Shown here: positions 45,201 to 54,287 of the stretch, one piece after another
Layout of the letters: each line of letters starts with the position of its first letter
How positions within the stretch are numbered: the first letter of the stretch is position 1
Assembly: GCA_032622095.1 (NCBI GenBank)
Contig: CP136066.1
Location: 46,658,911 to 46,722,910, forward strand
Origin: Siphonodentalium dalli
Lineage: Eukaryota > Mollusca > Scaphopoda > Gadilida > Siphonodentaliidae
Length of the DNA: 64,000 nucleotides
Direction of reading: 5' to 3'
Program-made: the position numbers and the translations under genes
The notes under the pieces: generated by a model
What the model saw: the letters and a program-made list of their open reading frames with translations, nothing else
Databases searched by the model: none
What the model was told of the DNA's origin: nothing

Positions 45201-48200
45201 TTACGGTAGCTCTCCCATAATATGTTGAGTTTATCGATCGAAGCGTCCTTTATAAATTATATTGATGTGTGTTTTCTCTTTTGTAGACAACAATGTGAGC
45301 GTTCAAATGCTGGTTTCGTTCACGGATGAAGACATCTCAGATCTATTTTGTACATCATTCGATGACCGTTATAAAATGAGGCAGATGAAATCATCAAAAC
45401 GTTTGTCTTGCTTGGGACATCCACAAAATTCGAAACCCACAATCGGTTCAATTTCGTCGAACCTCCATTCTCAGGATGAGCGTGACCATGCTGTTTCGCC
45501 CAATCGCATACTAGTAGGCACAACAAAATATCACACGGCAGACGATATGCTTACGAAGAAAAGCATCAGAGGGAGGCCTACGGAAGCGCAAACATATTTT
45601 GCTAGTCTGATAAGAGATTGTGCCAAAGCAGCTCGAATTTGGAAAAACGCCCCAATAATTAACGACATTCCAGAAACTAAAAAGGAGATGTTCAAAGATA
45701 ATATTATCAAAGTATGTCCGCAACTCGAAACTCACCAGGTGACAGTTTGGGAACACCTTAGAAAAAGGCTAGCCAACAGGCGCAAGTACAAACGTGACAA
45801 GGTATCGGGGAAACGAAAGACAAAACAACGACACTCATCGCATAATCAAGAAACCAAAGCTGGCCCGTTGTTCGATCCAGGAGAAAATTTAAACGTTAAA
45901 AGTTCAAGCGGAAAAACGATAGCAAAAGCCATATTCATCGCACGACATTCGGATGTATATTCCGAAGTGGTCACGAAAAAAATCTTCCTCAACAACGTCA
46001 TGGAATGTGACGAACTTCCAAGGGCAAGTGCCGGAGTATCCCATTTCAGAAATCTGGGGGAGAAGCAGTTGATACTCTGGAAAACGGAAAGATTAACATC
46101 AGCATTTACCAAAATTCTCAAGAGCACTTCGTCTCCAGGTAAACCAGCCCACAATCCAAGTAAGACAGTCCACAAGAAGACTACATTACAAGAAATGAAA
46201 CAATCGGGTCGGTCAACAGATCCAAAAACTTTCATCGTAAGTGTTACCCCAGAGAAACAGGCAACATGCACCGTATTAACTACTGTCAGTATACATGAGC
46301 AACCCGGTATCAGTCAATCTGCAGTGGCTAGTGAGTCAGCGAACAGCCAGCAACATATCAGCAACAAGTCAACAAGCAGTAAGCAATCACATACGAACCA
46401 TTCACCTATCAACCAGCAATCAACGAGAAATCAGCCAGTCATCAACATTCGTCAAACAAAAATCCAATTGATGGAATGGGCAGGTGGAAACATTTATCTC
46501 GGTGTATTTAATGGAACGGATATAACTAATTGTCAGGTGAGGCCATGCATTCGCATTACATATTTAACCAATTAGTAACCTTACTCTGAGTCCACCTGCA
46601 GTCGCCCATGAACGAACAGTCTCATTCGCATTCACTTGTTCGATAGCTCTTAAAGCTATAACATTACACTGCATGTACATCTTGCTTCACGAAGCTTACT
46701 CCACGAAGCAAGCTTTACCGTATAATACCCCGACTTTCTCCCAATAAAGCACGTTTTCTGCTAACGCATGCGTTTACCGCATGCGGAACACACAATAGAT
46801 GCGAATCGTTTCAAACAATTGTATCCGGACAAAACGCCATATACGGAAAAAACGCCCTCGGACATAACGCCCTATGCATACATGTGTGATATAAACGTAA
46901 CACGTCTCGATACATGTAATTTTTCTTGTGTAAATTAAATAACATTATTACAAGTAAACCATATTTGAACGAAACCATTCGTTCATTTAAAAATATGTTC
47001 AATAGCGATATATTTTCATAAAATTGTCATTTTGGTTCCAATGAACGAGAAAACAAATGATATAATTTTGTTTCGGTTGGGATACATGTAGCTGTGTAAT
47101 GTTATCTGTTATTTATTATCAGATACATTATTTAGTTTGTATTGACTATACCACCATATGGCGTTTTGTCCAAGGGTGTTATGTCCAAGGGCGTAATGTC
47201 CGTAGGGCGTTTTGTCCTACAATCCAAACAATATATCCATCACATAGCTGCAATCGATTTCAAAATATATTGAAATATGGTGCTTTTACCGCAACGCTCC
47301 CATGGGGTGATCTGCCTGATATGTCATTTTCATGGGTTTCTCCAGCAATTAGCGGTTCTCACATGTAAAACACTGCAACCACGAAAATAGTTCTTTTGTA
47401 ACACGACTGCCACAATATGCCAAGATACATGCTATTTAATTTGCAGTTTAAATAACATTTGATTTATATGATAACAAAATATAAAAATATGTACATCTCA
47501 AACTGATGGCTCTCTAAAGCTGGTTTCACATAACTGCGGCCAACGCATGCGGTTTATGATAGCTGCGCGGCTATCCCTTTCACACAACTGTGGACAACCG
47601 TGCGGTAATTAATTAGACTCATGCGTTTACAGATTTTTGGCAGTAAAATTCTATCTTTTAGCAATTTTATCACCGTTAGCATGATAACTCAAGCAATTTG
47701 GTATATGATTCTCTTGGACGAATATCTCGGACGAGTTCGAAAACCAGTTTTGTCCTAATTTTGTTCACAGAGTTGTGGGCCATATTAGCAGAGGCTTGGA
47801 TCGACTGCCAAAAAACTCGACAAAAGCCATCTTTGATGCGCACCCCTTGTTACTTTATCTTGCTTCATTCTTACGACGAATTTGAAGAACCCATACACAA
47901 GATAGTCGGATTTTGTTTTGGACCCTGTGCCTGCAAATTGTTTTCCTATTGGGGTATAGGGAATTCCACATGTGGGGTTTAGAAATGTGATGATACATGT
48001 AGAATTTCAATTCGAGACATTGAATCAGAGGGATATGTGGAGATATTCATTTTTAAAACGTTAAATAATTTAAGCTCAATTCGAGCTAACATATATACCC
48101 ATTGATTTTCTACAATGTAAAGTGTCATGGGGAACACCACCTCAGCTAATTATATTTCAAATGGGTGGGTATTGCTATGTATATTGTATTTGTGTGTGGG

Positions 48201-49944
48201 GGTTACGCAAGGGGTGCACCCATCATTATATTATATTATGAAGGACGAAGGCTTAAGCTAGGGGCAGACATGGGAGGGGATGTCCACTTCTCATAAAGTA
48301 GTTAATTTGGTGATGGCCCAGAGGTCATACATGCATTGGAAACACATTCTCACTAGTTGCTTGTTCGATAACTGTAATTATCTACATGTCTATTTCCGGT
48401 GCATTAATGCCATCATTATTGTATTTGAATGAGTATCAAATTTTCAATAAAATTATCAATTCCTCTGATCTCTCATCTGGTACATGTACTACATTGCCGG
48501 ATATCTTGGGCTGAATACAATACATTCTTATTCGTGGATGTGGGTGGGACTGTCAGTGCACATGGGTTGGAGTAACATGGCACGTGTGATGGGCAAAGGA
48601 GACTGGTAAATCTTTGGGTGTCATTGGCCATCCATGTAGAATTTTTAAAGGCTTTATTTGTAAGTTAGGGCCGTCCAGCGTGGTGAGTTGGGGCGCTTAT
48701 TTTCGAACTGCTGCACTCACACTTGAAAAGGGGAGGTATAAAATTATGGAACACGATTCTGCATAATTTAATGAATTTGGAATATCCGAGACTTGGATTG
48801 AACTGGTCCGTAAATGTATGATTCTGGTGAAATTGATCGTCCCTCTCTGGACATTCTATACAGATATATTGTCGGATAAACAAATGAAATCACCCCACAA
48901 ATATGCTCTCGCGAGTAGGGACCTCTATCCATTCGTCTGTCCGTGAACTTGATAACCTGAGTAAGAATAATTTTACCACAACCAAACTTGGCATGTGGCT
49001 CCAGCATATCAAAATACAGGTCAAGTTAGAATTTGAGTACGGTCCGACAATTTTGCATGAATTCTGATAATTACTTCGATATTGTTTAATTCTCTGTTAA
49101 CTTTTTTTCGTGTCCGAGTAATAACCTTAGTCGGCTGGTGAGTTATACCCATTTTTCGACTTAGAATTTTTTCAAAAAGTGTTAAGTAGTGGCCGGAGGC
49201 TCTGCCCATTTTTTAAATTGTGTCCATTAAGTGTTTATTATTGAGATTAACATCTGCAGAGGCATTTTGTGTTTATCGCATGTAGTAATTATGGGCAAAC
49301 ACTTTTTATACGCTCCTAACAATTATGGCCAAACAACGCCCGACGGCGGGCTCTTGTTTATTCTGGAAATGCACATTTTTGTGGTTCACCTGTATCTCAT
49401 TCATATATATCATATGTATGCCCTCTTTATGTGTTATGCCACGTGGAGGGGGGATTCACCGTATGCTAAGTTAAAGTCCATCGTTTGTTAAAGTTCGAGA
49501 GTGACAATGGTGTCCACATGCACGACGTTGTGCATTAAGAACATATTCAGTAGATCAGGGTCGCTTCGCATGCATTGAAGCAACCATACCATTCAAATGT
49601 TCAGTGGAAGTGAGATATCAACATATAGCTTTCTCACAAACAGTCATTCGCAATAAGATTGACTTTTACTATAGCTAATTGAATTATTCCAGGCTCCCAT
49701 CGCCAGGATACAGAATGGTGATAAGAATATTGTGCTTAACAAGAATTATATAAAAAACGGCAAAGCTCTCCAACTGAACAGCGGTGATGTACAGAGAAAC
49801 CCTGACGAGCAATATATGATATGGAGAGTGCCCAATACCGTATGCATGGAGTCTAAGAACAGGAAACAGATTTACATCCATGTTGGCACAGAAGAATTCC
49901 TCCTCATGTTGGAAGACAAAATAGAAAAATACATACAGGATTGA
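39167..49944 (+). CDS. SAM-like domain protein of unknown function (three exons, about 525 aa)
   Basis: Exons 39167-39242, 45287-46536 and 49693-49944 join in phase 1 and phase 0 through GT-AG introns of 6.0 and 3.2 kb. Residues about 8-58 read like a sterile alpha motif: ILKREGISDEGLTAVT from exon 1, then DNNVSVQMLVSFTDEDI and F-x-DRYKMRQM from exon 2. SAM domains mediate protein-protein association. Further on come a basic, helical stretch (TVWEHLRKRLANRRKYKRDK), a Ser/Thr/Gln/Asn-rich linker (QSAVASESANSQQ and similar), and a C-terminal domain spanning the last junction (GGNIYLGVFNGTDITNCQ then APIARIQNGDKN) rich in beta-like residues. No known family was recognised for this end. An alternative upstream exon at 44931-45163 is also phase-compatible with exon 2. 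The gene lies between the transporter and the satellite block. Confidence 0.75.
39411..39502. repeat. 92-bp near-perfect palindrome
   Basis: The left arm ACAGGCCCAGGTGGCAAATA and the right arm TATTTGCCCCCGGGGCCTGT are nearly complementary, and pairing continues to a short loop at CTATCCAGG. A compact MITE-like hairpin in the first intron. Confidence 0.92.
40357..40440 (-). other. Short acidic reading frame, minus strand
   Basis: The minus strand reads DDDSDEIEDIDDSSPDE and then a stop near 40357. A similar acidic tail (DDSDTDYEIDP, stop near 11774) occurs at 11774-11850 on the minus strand. Both could be C-terminal pieces of decayed genes. No acceptor site or domain supports either. Confidence 0.2.
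40500..42240 (+). repeat. Degenerate tandem array, about 320-bp period
   Basis: AGG(G/T)GCTG landmarks occur at about 41449, 41763 and 42097. GGTCCCAAT...AAAACCAC...AGGGGCC modules occur near 40650 and 41490. A GTCCGTCC-headed segment with ATGGGTTCGGTCC-type text repeats at 40880-41390 (two to three units of about 120 bp). No coding support; long shadow frames arise from the repeated unit. Lies in the first intron of the SAM-like gene. Confidence 0.7.
42872..43260. mobile_element. Foldback element, about 390 bp
   Basis: Arms of about 68 bp begin GTCGTCCTAAATGTCGTAAC and end in the complement, with GGGTGTCCGTCGACTCTGAA conserved in both. Frames inside are not convincing. Confidence 0.88.
43279..43576. 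repeat. Palindromic array of CTTAGTCAGAAATGACTAAG
   Basis: The 20-bp near palindrome is repeated head to tail at least six times at the centre (43350-43520). Outer inverted arms run AAAACTTAGTC...GTAACCTAGTTACTTATGACTAAGTTTT, so the whole unit is itself a foldback. It follows the previous foldback by only 18 bp. Confidence 0.92.
43577..44224. other. No gene seen
   Basis: Intronic AT-rich DNA without recognisable features. Confidence 0.4.
44225..44700 (+). repeat. Dispersed GCCCGTTTT/GTCCGTCTGTCC repeat, copy 1
   Basis: The head ATGCCCGTTTTAAAAAAGGG, then GTCCGTCTGTCCGTTAAC and text containing ATAACTTGAGTAAGA. It ends near ATTGTCTCCATTAAGTGTT. A second copy lies at 48905-49360. Confidence 0.8.
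44931..45163 (+). CDS. Possible alternative upstream exon of the SAM-like gene
   Basis: An open frame between acceptor CGGACAG and donor GTG|GTGAGT codes for about 77 residues (LHLANVYPPKDVRDTTR, later KPFRCVLC). It ends in phase 1 and so could splice to 45287 instead of exon 39167-39242. Its entry phase does not match the 39242 donor, so the two would be mutually exclusive. An internal ATG at about 45013 could start translation. It may be an alternative first exon or a chance frame. Confidence 0.35.
45287..46536 (+). CDS. SAM-like gene, main exon
   Basis: Acceptor CTTTTGTAG and donor CAG|GTGAGG bound 1250 bp with one long open frame. It covers the second half of the SAM-like fold, a helical/basic region and a low-complexity Ser/Asn/Gln region. 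A frame this long without a stop in AT-rich DNA supports real coding. Confidence 0.88.
46818..47226. mobile_element. Foldback element with GGACAAAACGCC motifs, about 400 bp
   Basis: The left end ATTGTATCCGGACAAAACGC and the right end (complement) both contain several GGACA(A/T)AACGCC/GGGCGTTTTGTCC repeats. The middle is AT-rich. No transposase. Confidence 0.8.
48905..49360 (+). repeat. Dispersed GTCTGTCCGT repeat, copy 2
   Basis: Same as 44225-44700 from TTGATAACCTGAGTAAGAAT to TGTCCATTAAGTGTTTATTA. It ends with CGCCCGACGGCGGGCTCTTGTT, a block also seen at 41394-41416 at the end of another copy. Confidence 0.8.
49693..49944 (+). CDS. SAM-like gene, last exon
   Basis: Acceptor GAATTATTCCAG precedes. 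The frame gives 83 residues (from APIARIQNGDKN to EDKIEKYIQD) and ends at TGA 49942-49944. Entry is phase 0, matching the donor at 46536. Charged, well-balanced composition without repeats supports coding. Confidence 0.75.
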   Translation, partial: APIARIQNGDKNIVLNKNYIKNGKALQLNSGDVQRNPDEQYMIWRVPNTVCMESKNRKQIYIHVGTEEFLLMLEDKIEKYIQD

Positions 49945-49997
49945 CTGGATTTTTAAATGTTGAGTATGATATTTTAATGATTTGTCCTGAGTTGCTG

Positions 49998-51340
49998 AGT
50001 TAAACCATTTACTTGATGTATCATCCACCGCATGTTTTATTAACCCTTCAAATGCTTATATTAGCACACGAAAATCATGGCAAGCCCGGACACGCCCGGG
50101 CAGTTCGATGGGCCCATGGACGGTATAATATGATGCCTTATTGTAGTAGGATACACATTAACCATAGATTGTAAACCATTTACTTGATGTGTCATCCAAC
50201 GTAGGTTTTATTAGCCTTTCAAATGCCTATATTAGCCCATGGACGGTATAATACGATGCATTATTGTAGTAGGATACACATTAACCATATATTGTAAACA
50301 ACTTACTTGCTATGTCATCCACAGCCGGTCTTATTAACCCTTTAAATAGCGATATAAGCACACGAGAGCCATGGCAAGTCCGGGCAGGCCCCAATATATT
50401 GATTTACATGTATGGTAGTAGGATACATATATATTAACCGCAGACTGCAAACACATTTACACCCATCGCCGGTTTTATTAACCCTTTAAATGCCAATATG
50501 AATGCCAACATTTTACGGGTTAATGTAGCCGGCCGTGGTTCACACAACGTTCGTAACCTATGCTTATTATGTATCGTTGAAATGGGATCAGGTATTAGCC
50601 GAACCCTATAACTAAACTATACATAATTTATAAGACATCACTCTCTCTCTCTTGAAAAGTATCTCCTGTAGTTACCAGCAAGATTGCGACTATATATATA
50701 TATCATGAAACTTAGAACCAGAAACCATAGACTACCAGTGGAAGTAGAGGAGTGGGACAAATCTGAATAATTTTCTCCAGTTTGCCAAATGTGATCAGAA
50801 CACGTCTATGTGGTTAATATGTATTCTACCAAAAAGACGTGCCCGGGCTTGCCATGGCACTCATGTGCTGTTATCGTCGTAAAGGTTTGATAAAACCGGC
50901 GGTTGATGACACAGCAAGTAAATGTTTTACTATCTTAGGATAATATGTATTATGTCACCAAAAGGCATCATGTTATACCGCCCACGGGCCCATGGGGCCA
51001 CCCGTGCTTGCCGTGGCTCTCATACATGTGCTATTATCCGCAGTTAATGGTTAACACTAGCGGCGGTGGATGACACAGCCAGTAAATATCTTACGATATT
51101 AGGATAATATGTATTACATGTATGTCACCAAAAGGCATCACATTATACCGTCCACTGGCCAATGGAGCCGCAAGGGCTTGTCGTGGCTCTCATGTGCTAA
51201 TATCGGCACTTATAGGGTTAATAAAACCGGCGGTGGATGTAAATGTTTTACAATCTATGGTTAATATGTATCCTACTACCATACGGGATCATATTATACC
51301 GTCTACGTGCCCAGTGTCCTGTCCGGGCCTGCCCGAGCTT
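49998..51340. repeat. Two tandem arrays of one unit in opposite orientation
   Basis: Left arm: units starting AACCATTTACTTG with GTTTTATTAACCC at about 49998, 50170, 50293 and 50446 (period 120-170 bp). Right arm: inverted units with AATAAAACCGGCGG and CAAGTAAATGTTTTAC at about 50890, 51053 and 51220. A spacer of about 300 bp (50500-50800) separates them. The first left unit overlaps the 3' flank of the SAM-like gene. Confidence 0.85.
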
Positions 51341-51364
51341 GCACGGGCAGGAAATAGTCAAACC

Positions 51365-52993
51365 GAGCAGAACCAATGATCGTATATAACCCAGGTTCGG
51401 ATAGCTCAGCAATTGGTCGCTTGAACATGATGGGTGATGGCTAGGGAGGGGGTGCTTTGAATAACAAAAAACAGAGACGTGTATAACTCGCGTTCGGATA
51501 TCTTAGCACTTGATCGATTGAACATGGATTGTGGTGAGGGAGGGGTGCGTTGAATAACATAAAATGACAAAATCAGCAGAACCAGATAGTGTATACCCCA
51601 TGTTCGGTTATAGTAGCACCTGGTCGCTTGAACGTGGGTTGCCGTGGGGTGGGTATGTCGAATAACGCGAATTGATGGCACAATCAGCAGAACCGGAGAT
51701 CGTGTATAATCCAGGTTCGGATAGCTCAGCAATTGGTCGCTTGAACATGATGGGTGATGGTTAGGGAGGGGGTGCTTTGAATAACAAAAAACAGAGACGT
51801 GTATAACTCGCGTTCGGATATCTTAGCACTTGATCGATTGAACATGGATTGTGGTGAGGGAGGGGTGCGTTGAATAACATAAAATGAGCAGAACCAGAGA
51901 GTGTATACCCCATGTTCGGTTAAAGTAGCACCTGGTCGCTTGAACGTGGGTTGCCATGGGGTGGGTATGTCGAATAACGCGAATTGATGGCACAATCAGC
52001 AGAACCAGAGATCGTGTATAATCCAGGTTCGGATAGCTCAGCAATTGGTCGCTTGAACATGATGGGTGATGGTTAGGGAGGGGGTGCTTTGAATAACAAA
52101 AAACAGAGACGTGTATAACTCGCGTTCGGATATCTTAGCACTTGGTCGATTGAACATGGATTGTGGTGATGGGGGGGTGCGTTGAATAACATAAAATGAC
52201 AAAATCAGCAGAACCAGAGAGTGTACACCCCATGTTCGGTTATAGTAGCACCTGGTCGCTTGAACGTGGGTTGCCGTGGGGTGGGTATGTCGAATAACGC
52301 GAATTGATGGCACAATCAGCAGAACCAGATATCGTGTATAATCCAGGTTCGGATAGCTCAGCAATTGGTCGCTTGAACATGATGGGTGATGGTTAGGGTG
52401 GGGGTGCTTTGAATAGCAAAAAACAGAGACGTGTATAACTCGCGTTCGGATATCTTAGCACTTGGTCGATTGAACATGGATTGTGGTGAGGGAGGGGTGC
52501 GTTGAATAACATAAAATGACAAAATCAGCAGAACCAGAGAGTGTATACCCCATGTTCGGTTATAGTAGCACCTGGTCGCTTGAACGTGGGTTGCCGTGGG
52601 GTGGGTATGTCGAATAACGCGAATTGATGGCTCACTCAGCAGAACCAGAGATCGTGTATAATCCAGGTTCGGATAGCTCAGCAATTGGTCGCTTGAACAT
52701 GATGGGTGATGGTTAGGGTGGGGGTGCTTTTAATAGCAAAAAACAGAGACGTGTATAACTCGCGTTCGGACATCTTAGCACTTGATCGATTGAACATGGA
52801 TTGTGGTGAGGGAGGGGTGCGTTGAATAACATAAAATGACCAAATCAGCAGAACCAGAGAGTGTATACCCCATGTTCGGTTTTAGTAGCACCTGATCGCT
52901 TGAACGTGGGTTGCCGTGGAGTGGGTACGTCGAATAACGCGAATTGATGGCACAATTAGCAGAACCAGAGATCGTGTATAATCCAGGTTTGGA
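51365..52993 (+). repeat. 320-bp satellite with three-part internal structure, five copies
   Basis: GGTTCGGATAGCTCAGCAAT occurs at 51394, 51714, 52026, 52346 and 52666, with a decayed sixth at 52986. Spacing is 320 bp except one 312-bp unit with an 8-bp deletion. Each 320-bp unit contains three diverged subunits of about 107 bp that share GTGTATAA...GTTCGG...TAGCA...GGTCG-TTGAAC...GTTGAATAAC-type text, so it is a higher-order repeat. Long minus-strand frames here are artefacts of the stop-poor unit. Confidence 0.96.
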
Positions 52994-52999
52994 TATTTG

Positions 53000-53568
53000 A
53001 GGTATTTCTTCCTGTAATGCCATTGGGCATCTCAGGATACTAGAATCCCAAACGATTCAACTCAATTTTTAAAACATGCATGCCATTAAACAGAACCCAA
53101 ATCGTGTCGCCGGCAAAAATGATGTGTCGAGTAGTGACAAAGAGTAAATATCAGAAATCATCTAATTTCGCAGCGCGAACTAGTATCTTATTCTCAATAA
53201 GACGAGAGAGCGTACGAAACGTAATAAATATATACTATATATACATACATCCCTCTCCAGATTATCGTTTTGTTTTAGCTTGCACAGTTCCCTATATAAT
53301 ATTCTAGATACACGATTGATATGTATATACATGTTTATACCCACATGGCCTAGAACATGGTGAATGCACTGTGTTTACACACGTCCGACCCATTGAACCA
53401 ACGTCTACCAGTGGTATCGTCAGTCTAGACGCCCGTCGGGGCTACCTCAAACATCGGGTGTCAGATCTCAATTAAATTTGAAAATCACTGGTGTACATTT
53501 GCTTTGCTCTGACAGCTACATGTATGCCATTTCATTATCATGTGGCCTAAGTATCTCATTCATAGATC
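53000..53568. other. No gene seen
   Basis: Spacer between the satellite and the region before the transposase gene. Confidence 0.4.
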
Positions 53569-53772
53569 ATGAGTGTGCCAACACTAGGCGATATGTCACA
53601 TGAGGGTATATGCACCGGCAACCAGTCCATCTTTCTAACTCGATTAACACCTGAAACTAGTAAACCGTTATCCGGAATCTTTGGATACCAACAGGCTTTT
53701 GGAAAAAATCCTCTGCCACGAGTCAAACAGGCTCAGAAATCACAGAGTGTTGTGGAATTTAGTACGAGTTAA
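53569..53772 (+). CDS. Hypothetical small ORF or terminal exon (67 aa)
   Basis: ATG to TAA. The composition is protein-like (SGIFGYQQAFGKNPLPRVK near the end) with no repeats. An acceptor-like CTCATTCATAG lies just upstream, so it may also be a last exon. No family was recognised, and such a short frame can occur by chance. Confidence 0.25.
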   Translation: MSVPTLGDMSHEGICTGNQSIFLTRLTPETSKPLSGIFGYQQAFGKNPLPRVKQAQKSQSVVEFSTS

Positions 53773-53982
53773 TGGCCATGTGGTTCCCACGTGGTTCCCA
53801 GACGTATACACTGCGCATATAGCTATTACACGACCGCCTATGCTATAGATTCATGCTCGCATAAGTTATTTACTATATTGGTGTTGGTGAGGCATGACGT
53901 GCGACGTCACCTTCAAAATATCGCCTCATTGGGAAGACAAGCTGTGCATTGAATGATATATGTTGATATGTAGTTGATCGAC

Positions 53983-54287
53983 ATGTTACCTGCAAAACGG
54001 AAAAGTTCACGTTCACGCTGTGGCTGTGCATTATGTAAATGGGAATGCCAGCCCATCGATACCCGCATAATTCGTAACCACGAGCAACGATACGGTAACC
54101 ATAACTCCCCGGAGCCAACTTCATCGGATTCAGAATCGTCGGGTTGCAGTAATGGTATACATGGCGATGATGAGTTATCACCTGATGACGACAATTTTGA
54201 ATCGAGTGGATCGCCCATGTCGTGCGAAGTGGAAAATGAAGACTCTCATAGTGATATCAGCACTGAAAGTCTACAGAAGGATAACAG
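53983..54287 (+). CDS. CACTA transposase, exon 1 (Cys-rich N-terminus)
   Basis: The donor AACAG|GTAAGAA is near-consensus. The peptide starts MLPAKRKSSRSRCGCALCK and turns acidic/serine-rich after residue 40. It matches the small zinc-binding N-terminus of animal tnp2-type proteins. An intervening Asn/Ser-rich segment shows no domain. Confidence 0.8.

Larger units (their letters stand above)
46537..49692. other. Last intron of the SAM-like gene
   Basis: It contains the foldback at 46818-47226 and the dispersed repeat at 48905-49360. No other coding exon was recognised. Confidence 0.6.

Noticed and set aside
45320-46271. Minus-strand frames opposite the main SAM-like exon
   Set aside because: They are antisense shadows. 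The plus-strand frame is far longer, has matching splice sites and a domain-like pattern.
51394-51470. Possible tRNA gene at GGTTCGGATAGCTCAG
   Set aside because: The acceptor and T arms do not close and no B box is seen. Kept only as a tRNA-like satellite head.
51365-52993. Possible CRISPR array
   Set aside because: The repeats are 107/320 bp without unique spacers of constant size, and the genome is eukaryotic.
51406-53023. Series of about 108-residue minus-strand frames repeated five times
   Set aside because: Each is the same stop-poor stretch of the 320-bp satellite. The repetition follows the DNA repeat, not a gene family.
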